Below, in pieces: positions 25,533 through 33,516 of a stretch of DNA of 64,000 nt. The position numbers and the translations under genes are program-made. How positions within the stretch are numbered: position 1 is the first letter of the stretch; every line of letters begins with the position of its first letter. The stretch spans positions 1 to 64,000 of the forward strand of contig NZ_PYMA01000012.1 of the NCBI RefSeq assembly GCF_003026495.1. The letters are read 5' to 3'. This DNA is from Photobacterium sanctipauli (GTDB lineage Bacteria > Pseudomonadota > Gammaproteobacteria > Enterobacterales > Vibrionaceae). The notes beneath the pieces were generated by a model. That model ran no database searches, had not been told where the DNA came from, and saw only the letters and a program-made list of their open reading frames with translations.

Positions 25533-26927
25533 ATGCGTTATATCATTGTTTGCCTTTTAGGGGTATTGGCTGCCGGTTGTGGTAATAAATACAACCAATT
25601 TTCTGATGATGTGGTGGAAAGGAAGAGTCACTGGACCACGCCTAAAGCTCGTCAGGGGAAATTGACAGAGAAAGAAATGGATATGGCTCGGATTGCCTGG
25701 AAGTATTTTGAAAATAACTACCAGGAATCAACAGGGCTTGTAAATGCGGTAAATAATTACCCTTCTGTGACCTGGTGGGATGCTGCCTCGTACATGGCGG
25801 GAATGGTAAGCGCATACGAGTTAGGAATCATTGAAAAAGAGGAATTTGACCGCCGCTTTATTCGAATGCTTACGACGTTGAACACGCTTGATCTGTTTAT
25901 GAACGAGCTGCCCAATAAGGCGTATAACACACAAACTGCTGCGAAGGTGGATTACGGTAACCAACCTGGTGAGATTGGCTATTCTGCACTCGACCTTGGT
26001 CGCTTGCTGATTTGGCTACATATTATTAAGCATCGTTATCCTGAATACGCCACGGGTATTGACTCGGCAGTGCTGCGTTGGAACTTCTGTAATGTTGTCG
26101 ATGAAAACGGCACCATGTTCGGTGCGCTGCTTGAAAAAGACAAGCCCGTTCAGTACTTACAGGAAGGGCGCTTGGGCTATGAGGAATATGCGGCGAAAGG
26201 TTTCCAATTATGGGGCTTTGACACTACTCAAGCTTCACTTGCAGAACCCTATAGCACCATCAACCTCTATGGTTACGATGTACCTTATGACACCCGAGAC
26301 CCGCGTAAGCTGAAAGCGCACAGTTACGTTGTAACGGAAAGCTATGTCTTGGATGGTATTGAGATGGGGTGGGATGAAGTCGACGATCGTTCACCGCACG
26401 ACTATAACTATTCAAGTGACTGGATTGCGGAGTTTGCCCTGCAGATCTATCGTGTTCAGGAAGAACGTTATAAGCAGACGGGTATCATCACGGCACGTAC
26501 CGAGCATCAGTTAGCCGGGCCTCCATACTTCGTTTATGACACCATCTACACCGATGGCTTTGCCTGGAATACCATTTCAGAAACCGGTGAATTCCTTCCT
26601 CAATTCTCTGCTGTCGCGATAAAAGGTGCGATGGGAATGTGGGTATTGTGGGACACAGAATATACCGACTTACTTTTCGACCATATTTCGCACCTTTATG
26701 ATCGTGAAAAGGGTTTTTATGAAGGGATATTTGAAAATGGTACTGGCTTAATCGATACCTTCACTTCGAATAATAACGGTATTACGCTGGAAATCTTGCT
26801 TTATAAAGAGCAAGGGAAATTACTTCAATATCAAGACAATGTTGCACCAAGCTTATGGGAGAAAGCACTAGAATCACCATTTGGCTACGAAGGCCAGTGT
26901 TTACCGCGTAAAAAACGGCAGCAATAA
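25533..26927 (+). CDS. DUF3131 lipoprotein (third paralog)
   Basis: This 464-residue protein has a lipobox LAAGC (Cys at residue 16), so it is anchored to a membrane by lipid. The DUF3131 domain runs from about residue 45 to 440 with TGLVNAVNNYPSVTWWDAAS, LPNKAYNTQT, IGYSALDLGRLLIWLHI, QEGRLGYEEYAAKGFQLWG and PPYFVYDTIYTDGFAW. It is 26 bases downstream of the second paralog and most similar to it. Three adjacent copies with different anchors suggest a layered periplasmic assembly working on the polymer, by inference. Confidence 0.82.
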   Translation: MRYIIVCLLGVLAAGCGNKYNQFSDDVVERKSHWTTPKARQGKLTEKEMDMARIAWKYFENNYQESTGLVNAVNNYPSVTWWDAASYMAGMVSAYELGIIEKEEFDRRFIRMLTTLNTLDLFMNELPNKAYNTQTAAKVDYGNQPGEIGYSALDLGRLLIWLHIIKHRYPEYATGIDSAVLRWNFCNVVDENGTMFGALLEKDKPVQYLQEGRLGYEEYAAKGFQLWGFDTTQASLAEPYSTINLYGYDVPYDTRDPRKLKAHSYVVTESYVLDGIEMGWDEVDDRSPHDYNYSSDWIAEFALQIYRVQEERYKQTGIITARTEHQLAGPPYFVYDTIYTDGFAWNTISETGEFLPQFSAVAIKGAMGMWVLWDTEYTDLLFDHISHLYDREKGFYEGIFENGTGLIDTFTSNNNGITLEILLYKEQGKLLQYQDNVAPSLWEKALESPFGYEGQCLPRKKRQQ

Positions 26928-26956
26928 ACTGTTGTTTCTCAGTTAAAGGGATGTAG

Positions 26957-28339
26957 ATGTTGAGAAAAGCAGTCATTGTCGCTTCGGTATTCTACCTCGC
27001 ATCATGCGGGGTAGTTTACCAAGGCGTGCAAAGTGGTATAACGAGCATGAACGAATCCCAAGTGATTCGCCAAGGCCGATACGGCGAGCTTACAGAGCAA
27101 GAACTAGAATGGGCAGAAATTGCCTGGACCTATGTTGAAAATAATACCGACCTCACTACGGGGTTGGTAAACTCCCTCGATAATTTTCCCACTACCAATT
27201 TGTCTAACCTTGCTGACTATCTTATTGCGCTGATGGCAGCACGAGAATTTGAATTTATTACCAGTAAAGAGCACGACGAGCGTTTGACACTCGTGCTTTC
27301 TTTTCTTAATGAAATGCCCCTAGGACTTACCGGTGTCCCTAATAAGGTATACAGCACGGGTACAGGCATGATGGTGGACTACGGTAATCAGCCTGGAGAA
27401 GTGGGGTGGTCATCGATTGATATTGGCCGGTTATTGATTGTGCTGGCGATGACGAAGCAGCGTAACCCAGAATTTTCTGAATATGTTGATAAAGCTGTGC
27501 TTCGCTGGAATTTCTGTGAGCTGGTCACTGAAGATGGCGAGCTATACGGTGGTGTTGTTAATAACGGCCAAGTACAACGCTTCAAAGAAGGCCGACTAGG
27601 TATCGAAGAGTACACTTCGTATGGTTACCTGGATTGGCAGATAGTGCCCGAAAAAGCCATGATGCTTGATCCTTATGAAGTCGTGACAATTAACGGCATC
27701 GACCTGCTATTCGATGGCCGTGACCCAAGGCACTATGATGTACTTCGGCCTGTGTATAGCACGCCTTATTTATTGTTAGGGTTAGAGTTTAACTGGGACA
27801 ATATTGCAGATACACAGTCGAACGATTCGCAACACAGCAATGAAGTATTGGCGGCGATGGCAGATTCGATTTACCGGATACAAGAATCTCGCTGGGAAGT
27901 CGATAGGATCTATACCGCAAGAGGAGAACATATCGTAACGGGTGAGCCGTACTTTGTATATGACAGTATTTATGCTCTTGGTACACCTTGGATAACGGTG
28001 GCAGAAGACGGCAGTGATCACGACGAGAAAGCCTTGGTATCTACCCGTGTTGCATTCCAGATGTGGGCATTGTGGAAAACGGACTACACCAAGCGGTTAA
28101 TGACTTTGGTCAGGGAGCTCTATGATCCTGAGCGGGGCTGGTATGAAGGCCGTTATGAGCTTACAAGTAGCTATGAAAAAAGTATTTCCTTGCAAACCAA
28201 TGCCGGGGTATTGGAAGCGTTGATGTACAAGGCGAACGGTAAACTTTATCAACCACGTGGAGATAAAGAGTATCGTGATGTGCAGTTTGATTCGCGTTTT
28301 TATCATCCAGGCCGCTGTTTGGTGGAGACATTCCGATGA
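26957..28339 (+). CDS. DUF3131 lipoprotein (fourth paralog, divergent)
   Basis: This 460-residue protein has a lipobox LASC (Cys at residue 17). The DUF3131 domain keeps LTGVPNKVYST, VGWSSIDIGRLLIVLAM, KEGRLGIEEYTSYGYLDWQ and EPYFVYDSIYALGTPW. In the block where the other three copies read MWD or WWD, this one reads NLSN (FPTTNLSNLADYLIAL). If that Asp is catalytic, as its conservation would suggest, this copy is inactive and perhaps structural. Its stop overlaps the next start in ATGA. Confidence 0.8.
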   Translation: MLRKAVIVASVFYLASCGVVYQGVQSGITSMNESQVIRQGRYGELTEQELEWAEIAWTYVENNTDLTTGLVNSLDNFPTTNLSNLADYLIALMAAREFEFITSKEHDERLTLVLSFLNEMPLGLTGVPNKVYSTGTGMMVDYGNQPGEVGWSSIDIGRLLIVLAMTKQRNPEFSEYVDKAVLRWNFCELVTEDGELYGGVVNNGQVQRFKEGRLGIEEYTSYGYLDWQIVPEKAMMLDPYEVVTINGIDLLFDGRDPRHYDVLRPVYSTPYLLLGLEFNWDNIADTQSNDSQHSNEVLAAMADSIYRIQESRWEVDRIYTARGEHIVTGEPYFVYDSIYALGTPWITVAEDGSDHDEKALVSTRVAFQMWALWKTDYTKRLMTLVRELYDPERGWYEGRYELTSSYEKSISLQTNAGVLEALMYKANGKLYQPRGDKEYRDVQFDSRFYHPGRCLVETFR

Positions 28340-29640
28340 GAATATACGTGTTATTCGCTTTTATTTCGGTTCTTGTTATTACACCTGTTTCTGGCGTTAA
28401 GGCAGCTGCTGTTGATGTGGAGCTTTCCCATTATGCTAAGGCGACCCACCTTGCGAACCTTGGACGGTATCAGCAAGCATCGGAGCAATGGCATCGGTTG
28501 ACCATTATATTTTTAAGCTCGGAAGCCAAGTTAGGGCGTAAGCGTATGTGGCAATATGCTGGCCTATCAGAGGCTCTAGCTGCTGCCGCGGCGGATAAAG
28601 CGAATAGTGCTGATGCCTACCAGTATTGGGCCGACAGTACCCGTTACCTAATGACAGGGGGAACCAACTGGGATCAAATGCGCAAGAAATTACACCGGCG
28701 GTATGAAAGGGCCAATACCTTGTTATCGACCCAATTGCAGGTAGCAGATCTTGCCTCGAGTGTGGATGCGGAGTGGCAACAAGAGTTAAGTACACTACAA
28801 ACATGGGACGAAAAGCTGGGCTTATATCGCTTTAGCAGTCCAAAGTTAGGACTACAAGATACGCGACATGATCAGGCGGTTAAAGAGGCTATTCCACCGC
28901 CAAAGCCAATGACGACCTATCAACCGCGCGGCGGGGCAAAAAAACTAAGTGGTCTAAGCAAAACGTTCAGTAACGAACAGCAGTTTGTTCCTGTGGTCGC
29001 ACCTTCGGCTTCTGCATCTGCCCAAGAAGAGGAAGGAATTATTACCCCAACGCTCAAACAGAATCGCCCCCAGCAAGTTAATAATACTGTTTCGATTGAA
29101 CTTGCCGAAACGTCGGTGACTCGCCACTTGGTGGTCTCTGATGCTGACATCAAACTTGATACCGCGCCCGTGATGAGCAAAGGGATAGTTATTTCCTCGC
29201 CAACGTCATCAGCAGCGGGCACGAGGCAGAAAACGATTTCACTTCTTCCTGATAATGGGGATCTTGACGAAGTAGTACCTGAGAAAATCTTGCCAAAGAA
29301 AGTGGTGAAAGCTAACTCAATAGACGCTGCACCGGTCCAAGCTCCTGTTGAGCAAACAGCGGAAGTCGCGACTGGGCAAGCCATTGAAAGCGAAGCGAGC
29401 AATGGGGTGGTTGTGACGCCAATAGAGGCCATTGAATATGATGAGCAAGTCGTTACGTCACCAGTATCAAATGTATCACCGACGATAGATCTTCAACAAA
29501 CAGATACAAGCCCTGAAACGGAGAATAAGACGGATAGTATTGTTAATCCGGTCCTTCCCCGCGCCAATATTGCAAGTGAAGAAAGCCGAGGTGTTGAAGC
29601 CCAACAAAGAAGAAGCTTTGCCCCAGTGAGCTCAAACTAG
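28336..29640 (+). CDS. exported protein with helical N-domain and low-complexity tail
   Basis: This is a 434-residue protein with a signal peptide at 1-24 (ending GVKAA). Residues 25-180 are helical and have a TPR-like first repeat (HYAKATHLANLGRYQQASEQ), which suits protein contacts. From about 185 on it is a Val/Pro/Thr/Glu-rich, probably disordered tail without cysteines. It starts in the stop codon of the fourth DUF3131 gene (ATGA overlap) and ends the cluster, so it is likely a periplasmic scaffold of the polysaccharide machine. I do not recognise the family. Confidence 0.7.
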   Translation: MRIYVLFAFISVLVITPVSGVKAAAVDVELSHYAKATHLANLGRYQQASEQWHRLTIIFLSSEAKLGRKRMWQYAGLSEALAAAAADKANSADAYQYWADSTRYLMTGGTNWDQMRKKLHRRYERANTLLSTQLQVADLASSVDAEWQQELSTLQTWDEKLGLYRFSSPKLGLQDTRHDQAVKEAIPPPKPMTTYQPRGGAKKLSGLSKTFSNEQQFVPVVAPSASASAQEEEGIITPTLKQNRPQQVNNTVSIELAETSVTRHLVVSDADIKLDTAPVMSKGIVISSPTSSAAGTRQKTISLLPDNGDLDEVVPEKILPKKVVKANSIDAAPVQAPVEQTAEVATGQAIESEASNGVVVTPIEAIEYDEQVVTSPVSNVSPTIDLQQTDTSPETENKTDSIVNPVLPRANIASEESRGVEAQQRRSFAPVSSN

Positions 29641-29862
29641 ATACTCTTTTTCAGTGTTAAGCATCGAGTGAAGCTTTAGCTATTAACTAAGCTGATGATT
29701 GCATAATGATAAAGAAGTGTGATGGCTTTATCGTTTCAGTAACTATATGAAATTAGTTGTGTAATTTTTTTGTCTTTATAGTCCCTCTTACTATGATTAA
29801 TTTAAGCCCTGTTGTCGTTGTGGGTGAGTACCTAAGGAGTTAGTTAAGAAGGAATATAGGCA

Positions 29863-31140
29863 ATGACAGCATCAGAGAAAATAGTGCACACTGCATTGAA
29901 CGAGGCGAGCGATTATTTTGATTTAACCGATTCAAGTCACCAAAAGAGGTTATTAGCGTTAGCCAATACGCTTTATTGCCTGAAAGATATTTCTAATAGC
30001 TACTATCAAGAATTGCTTGCCAAACAACAATGTCCATTAGAGTTTAGACTCGCTGTTAAATTAGTTGAATCTCGTCGTTATATTTTAAAATTGACGAAGC
30101 CTGTTACTGTTGGCGTTGTATTTGCCATGTGGGGTGAACATAATCGCCTGAATGAAAAAAATGTCACCAACCCAAATGGGGAAGATTCGTTACGCGTTAA
30201 AATCAACCAACTTAACTGGGTGACCCAAGGCACAGTGGTTGATTGGCATTTATATCCTGTCGATGACGGATGCCCTCATGGCAGTGCCAATATTGCCGAA
30301 GGGATCTTGAATGACCATCCAGACAAGCAAAAAGTAACCGTTTTACGCTTAGCTGACGCACTGCCTGCTGAAAGTGGCCCGCTAAGCAACTTAGCGAGTG
30401 CGGATGATTCACGTAAAGGTGGGGCAATCATTTATGGTTGTGATCAAGCAATTAAAGATGGCGCAGATTGTGTCATGTATACCGATGCTGATAACTCAGT
30501 TCACCTTGGTCAACTTGGCCTCTTGCTGAAACCTTATGTAAGCGACAATGCCCAAGTTGTATTAGGTAATCGCAAACACCAAGACTCAATATTGGTTAAG
30601 CAAGAAGAACGTTGGGGTGTCGGCATTAAAACCTTGCGTCATATGCAACGTATGTTAGGTAGGGCCATTTTCTCTAATGGTATCAAAGACACCCAAGCTG
30701 CATTTAAACTTTACGATAAGCAAGTGATCAAAGACATTCTTGTAGCGCCTTCGGTATACGACTTCTCGTTTGATACTGATTGGATCTTTGCCGCGATGAA
30801 AGGGGATTACGATTTACAAACCGTACCATTTGCTTTCATCGATTCTGCTGCCGAGTCAGCTTCGATTGTGCAGGGGCCAATGACAACATGGTATACGCTG
30901 CTAAGTGGTTTGGTCAAAGCAGCACAAGATAGAGATGTTGATCATAATATTCATATGGCAGCGATATTTGATGAACAAATCAAAAGCCATAAAGATCTTG
31001 AGCTAATTATTGATATTTTGCCGCCAGCTTTGGCTGAGATAGATGATCAATTACTTGGCGATCCTTTGGTATTTTCTCCTACCGAGCTGGAAGCTTGGTT
31101 GGAGGAAATAAAACAGGCGGATGTTGCCACCGTTTCTTAA
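29863..31140 (+). CDS. soluble GT2-like glycosyltransferase
   Basis: This 425-residue protein has no signal peptide or membrane helix. The GT-A domain lies at about 85-330: acidic motif YPVDDG, DxD in YTDADNSVHL, GNRKHQDS, and IKDTQAAFKLY, which is close to the DTQ.GFKLF block of polyprenol-phosphate sugar transferases. An N-terminal helical domain of ~80 residues is unusual. It has its own ~220-base leader after the synthesis cluster, so it may be a separate transcript. A role in priming or decorating the polysaccharide is inferred from position; other GT2-like nucleotide-sugar enzymes are possible. Confidence 0.7.
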   Translation: MTASEKIVHTALNEASDYFDLTDSSHQKRLLALANTLYCLKDISNSYYQELLAKQQCPLEFRLAVKLVESRRYILKLTKPVTVGVVFAMWGEHNRLNEKNVTNPNGEDSLRVKINQLNWVTQGTVVDWHLYPVDDGCPHGSANIAEGILNDHPDKQKVTVLRLADALPAESGPLSNLASADDSRKGGAIIYGCDQAIKDGADCVMYTDADNSVHLGQLGLLLKPYVSDNAQVVLGNRKHQDSILVKQEERWGVGIKTLRHMQRMLGRAIFSNGIKDTQAAFKLYDKQVIKDILVAPSVYDFSFDTDWIFAAMKGDYDLQTVPFAFIDSAAESASIVQGPMTTWYTLLSGLVKAAQDRDVDHNIHMAAIFDEQIKSHKDLELIIDILPPALAEIDDQLLGDPLVFSPTELEAWLEEIKQADVATVS

Positions 31141-31202
31141 TTATTTTGTGTGATCACTACGTGTAGAAGTGAGTTTGTAACTATAAAAATAACAAAGAAA
31201 AC

Positions 31203-31233
31203 AAAGCGTATAGATGAACTCTATACGCTTTTT
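31203..31233. terminator. bidirectional terminator between convergent genes
   Basis: An 11-bp perfect stem (AAAGCGTATAG / CTATACGCTTT) with a 7-base loop has a T-run on the plus side and A-rich sequence on the other. It serves the GT2-like gene and the YcgJ-like gene. Confidence 0.8.
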
Positions 31234-31243
31234 CTTTTTATAC

Positions 31244-31612
31244 TTACTGGTCAGGGTAGAGAATATCGTTGTATTGGTCTGCTTTGACATCGGAGAACCG
31301 GTCTTCAAGACAAACCGCCTCTTTGGCGTCACAGTAGACCTTGTTACTTAATGAGTAGCGTGTGGTATCAAAATTATCGCTGCCCACATCGTTAATGAGC
31401 TTCATCATTTTATCTTGTGCTTCTTGACCCAAGTACTCTTTGGTAAACCCCATCGAGATACCGTAGCTATCAACGCAAAAGCCTGCTTTCTTATCACAAA
31501 TTACCCCACTATCAGGCGAATAAACGTTCTCTGACAGGGTTGCTTGGGCCTGAACCAGCCCGTAACTGAAGAAAAACGCAAGGTGAAAAAAGAGTAGGAT
31601 GATCACTTTCAT
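31244..31612 (-). CDS. ycgJ: YcgJ-like small exported protein
   Basis: This 122-residue protein has a signal peptide (about 1-23, MKVIILLFFHLAFFFSYG...). The mature part has two cysteine pairs, in SGVICDKKAGFCVDSYGISM and VYCDAKEAVCLEDRF. The first block and the overall length fit the enterobacterial YcgJ family of unknown function. The ATG at 31612 is preferred over the upstream start at 31636 because it gives a proper signal peptide and has a GGTGGCGG site. It is likely periplasmic and disulfide-bonded. Confidence 0.7.
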   Translation of the reverse strand: MKVIILLFFHLAFFFSYGLVQAQATLSENVYSPDSGVICDKKAGFCVDSYGISMGFTKEYLGQEAQDKMMKLINDVGSDNFDTTRYSLSNKVYCDAKEAVCLEDRFSDVKADQYNDILYPDQ

Positions 31613-31686
31613 ACCGCCACCAATTAGCAATGCCAAACCTTGTTAATAATAGCGTTTATAATGAGTACAAGTGAACGGAGGGCAAA

Positions 31687-32073
31687 ATGATGAACTGGTA
31701 TCTGTTGGTTTTAAAGAAATATGCGGTGTTTTCAGGGCGAGCGAGACGCCAGGAGTATTGGTATTTCATTCTTATCAATATGGTGATTGGCTTTATTCTG
31801 CAAGTGATTAACCAGCAGTTCATTAACCCTGCGGATGCCGGAGGCGGTGTACTTGGAATGATCTATTCACTGGCAGTGTTAGTGCCAACACTGGCTGTTG
31901 GTGTACGTCGATTGCACGATACTGGCCGGGCTGGTTGGTGGCTACTGCTTGGCCTCATACCTGTTATTGGGATCCTTGTTCTTATTTTCTTTTTTATTCA
32001 GGATAGCGAGGCGGGAAACAATGAATATGGTGCTAACCCTAAGCAAGAAGATAGCGCGCATATGAGTGTGTAA
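31687..32073 (+). CDS. DUF805 inner-membrane protein
   Basis: This 128-residue protein has an N-terminal GRARRQEYWYF motif, about three or four membrane helices and the hallmark VGVRRLHDTGRAGWW of the DUF805 (YhaH/YhaI) family. The function of the family is not established. It has a GGAGGG ribosome-binding site just before two adjacent ATG codons. It is divergent from the YcgJ-like gene across a 74-base gap. Confidence 0.9.
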   Translation: MMNWYLLVLKKYAVFSGRARRQEYWYFILINMVIGFILQVINQQFINPADAGGGVLGMIYSLAVLVPTLAVGVRRLHDTGRAGWWLLLGLIPVIGILVLIFFFIQDSEAGNNEYGANPKQEDSAHMSV

Positions 32074-32374
32074 GTTGAACTCAATATACTGATCTCGCCA
32101 TAATCGTAATTTGTGTTTTTACTAAGAATCTATTCTCAATTACGAGAATAGAGACAGTTATTTCATATTTAAGTAAGCCTTTCTGAAGGCTTACTTTGTT
32201 GAGAATCAATAAGCTAGCAGTTTGGGCTGCCAATCTGCCTTCGCATAGGCATATTCTACATTCTTCTACACTTAAGCAGGAAAATTGCACACATGTTCTG
32301 TCATGCAGGCTGCATGGCGAAGTAACATGCTTTAGTTGGCTGAAAAGATGCTACAGATTTCTGTGGAGTATCAA
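32074..32374. other. intergenic region with weak terminator hairpin
   Basis: A hairpin AAGTAAGCCTT / AAGGCTTACTT at 32171-32195 followed by TTGTT may terminate the DUF805 transcript. The rest holds no gene that I can support; it presumably carries the promoter of the secreted His/Asp-rich protein. Confidence 0.45.
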
Positions 32375-33418
32375 ATGAAGATTAACAAGATAACCCTGAC
32401 GTTGTTGGCGACTTTTATTGGTTTTTCCTCCCATGCGATAGCTTCTGGCAAATATGGTGGTCATTACGATAGTGGAGATGGTGATTCGTATCATAGTGAG
32501 CACGACACCAGCAAAGGGAATTACTACAAGAAAAAAACCTATAAGCATAAAGAACATTACTATTACGAGTCTTATTCTGAGTATGTCTATCCTTATGGTG
32601 ATGATAGCCATGTTAGCGGCTCAGGCGATGATAGCTCTGGCGATCATTATAATGATCACGATAATGGGCATGAGCCAGATGACTCAGGGGCGGGAGATGG
32701 GTACTCTCACAGTGATGGAGAAGATACAACGAAACGTTTAGCGCTTCGTTTGATTGGGGCTGGTGAAATGAAAGAAGGGACAGTGCCTGATTACGATGGT
32801 GATAAATATCCCGACCCGGCCATTTGCTTCGATGTTGATCTACAAGATATTGCCACAGGAGAGGTGATAGGTAGCGCAACAGATTGTTTATCTGAAATCA
32901 TGAACGTGGGTGATGGGCTTAAACTTATCGGCACCACATTCTTTTACCTTGATGGTGGCACTATCATTACGCGCGGAATCACGACAGTTCAGCCTGTTGC
33001 TGATGAACCGGGCACAGATCCAAGTTCAATCATTACCCCAGAAGGCCGTGAAATCACCCATATTACGGGGGCATCCAGCACCGAAAATGCTGTTTTGAAA
33101 GCATATGGTGATTATGCTTGGCACCAAGGTACGGTGCGTTTATCTGGCATGGTGGACATGGCGAATTTCACGGGTGCGGTTGGTTCAGAAATCTACTTTG
33201 ATTGCTTGTTCTTGCTGAATCTGGAAGAGAAGAAACAGACCAAGCCGTATTGGTGGAACTGGTATCGTCGCCATTACTACCAAGATAACCATTATGATGA
33301 GAAAGGTGACGATAGCAAAGGCAGCTATAAACATGAAAGTTACTCATCAAGCTCGAATGGTAACCACAGCTATCGCTCGTCTACGACATATAGTTCAAGT
33401 TCTTCAAAAGGCTATTAG
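32375..33418 (+). CDS. secreted His/Asp/Ser/Tyr-rich protein, unknown function
   Basis: This is a 347-residue protein with a signal peptide at 1-23 (ending SHAIA). Residues 24-130 are low complexity, very rich in His, Tyr, Asp, Ser and Lys. A compact domain of about 170 residues follows (LALRLIGAGEMKEG...FDCLFLLNLEE), and then a second Tyr/His/Ser-rich tail. The ATG at 32375 is chosen because it has a GGAG site and starts a good signal peptide. The composition hints at metal or surface binding. No family is recognised. Confidence 0.65.
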   Translation: MKINKITLTLLATFIGFSSHAIASGKYGGHYDSGDGDSYHSEHDTSKGNYYKKKTYKHKEHYYYESYSEYVYPYGDDSHVSGSGDDSSGDHYNDHDNGHEPDDSGAGDGYSHSDGEDTTKRLALRLIGAGEMKEGTVPDYDGDKYPDPAICFDVDLQDIATGEVIGSATDCLSEIMNVGDGLKLIGTTFFYLDGGTIITRGITTVQPVADEPGTDPSSIITPEGREITHITGASSTENAVLKAYGDYAWHQGTVRLSGMVDMANFTGAVGSEIYFDCLFLLNLEEKKQTKPYWWNWYRRHYYQDNHYDEKGDDSKGSYKHESYSSSSNGNHSYRSSTTYSSSSSKGY

Positions 33419-33461
33419 TTGCTTTTGATCTTTAGCTAGATAGTTGAGTGAAATAAAACAG

Positions 33462-33490
33462 AGCCCCAGATGTTGTCTGGGGCTTTGTGG
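33462..33490. terminator. bidirectional terminator
   Basis: A 9-bp stem AGCCCCAGA / TCTGGGGCT with a 5-base loop has T-rich sequence on both exits. It lies between the convergent secreted-protein and persulfide-reductase genes. Confidence 0.8.
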
Positions 33491-33516
33491 TTATTAGCGA
33501 TTGCCGCTAAAAATAA

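Noticed and set aside
28505..29432. Minus-strand frames inside the exported protein gene at 28336-29640
   Set aside because: Shadow frames of a low-complexity tail, with no start signals and no recognisable domain.
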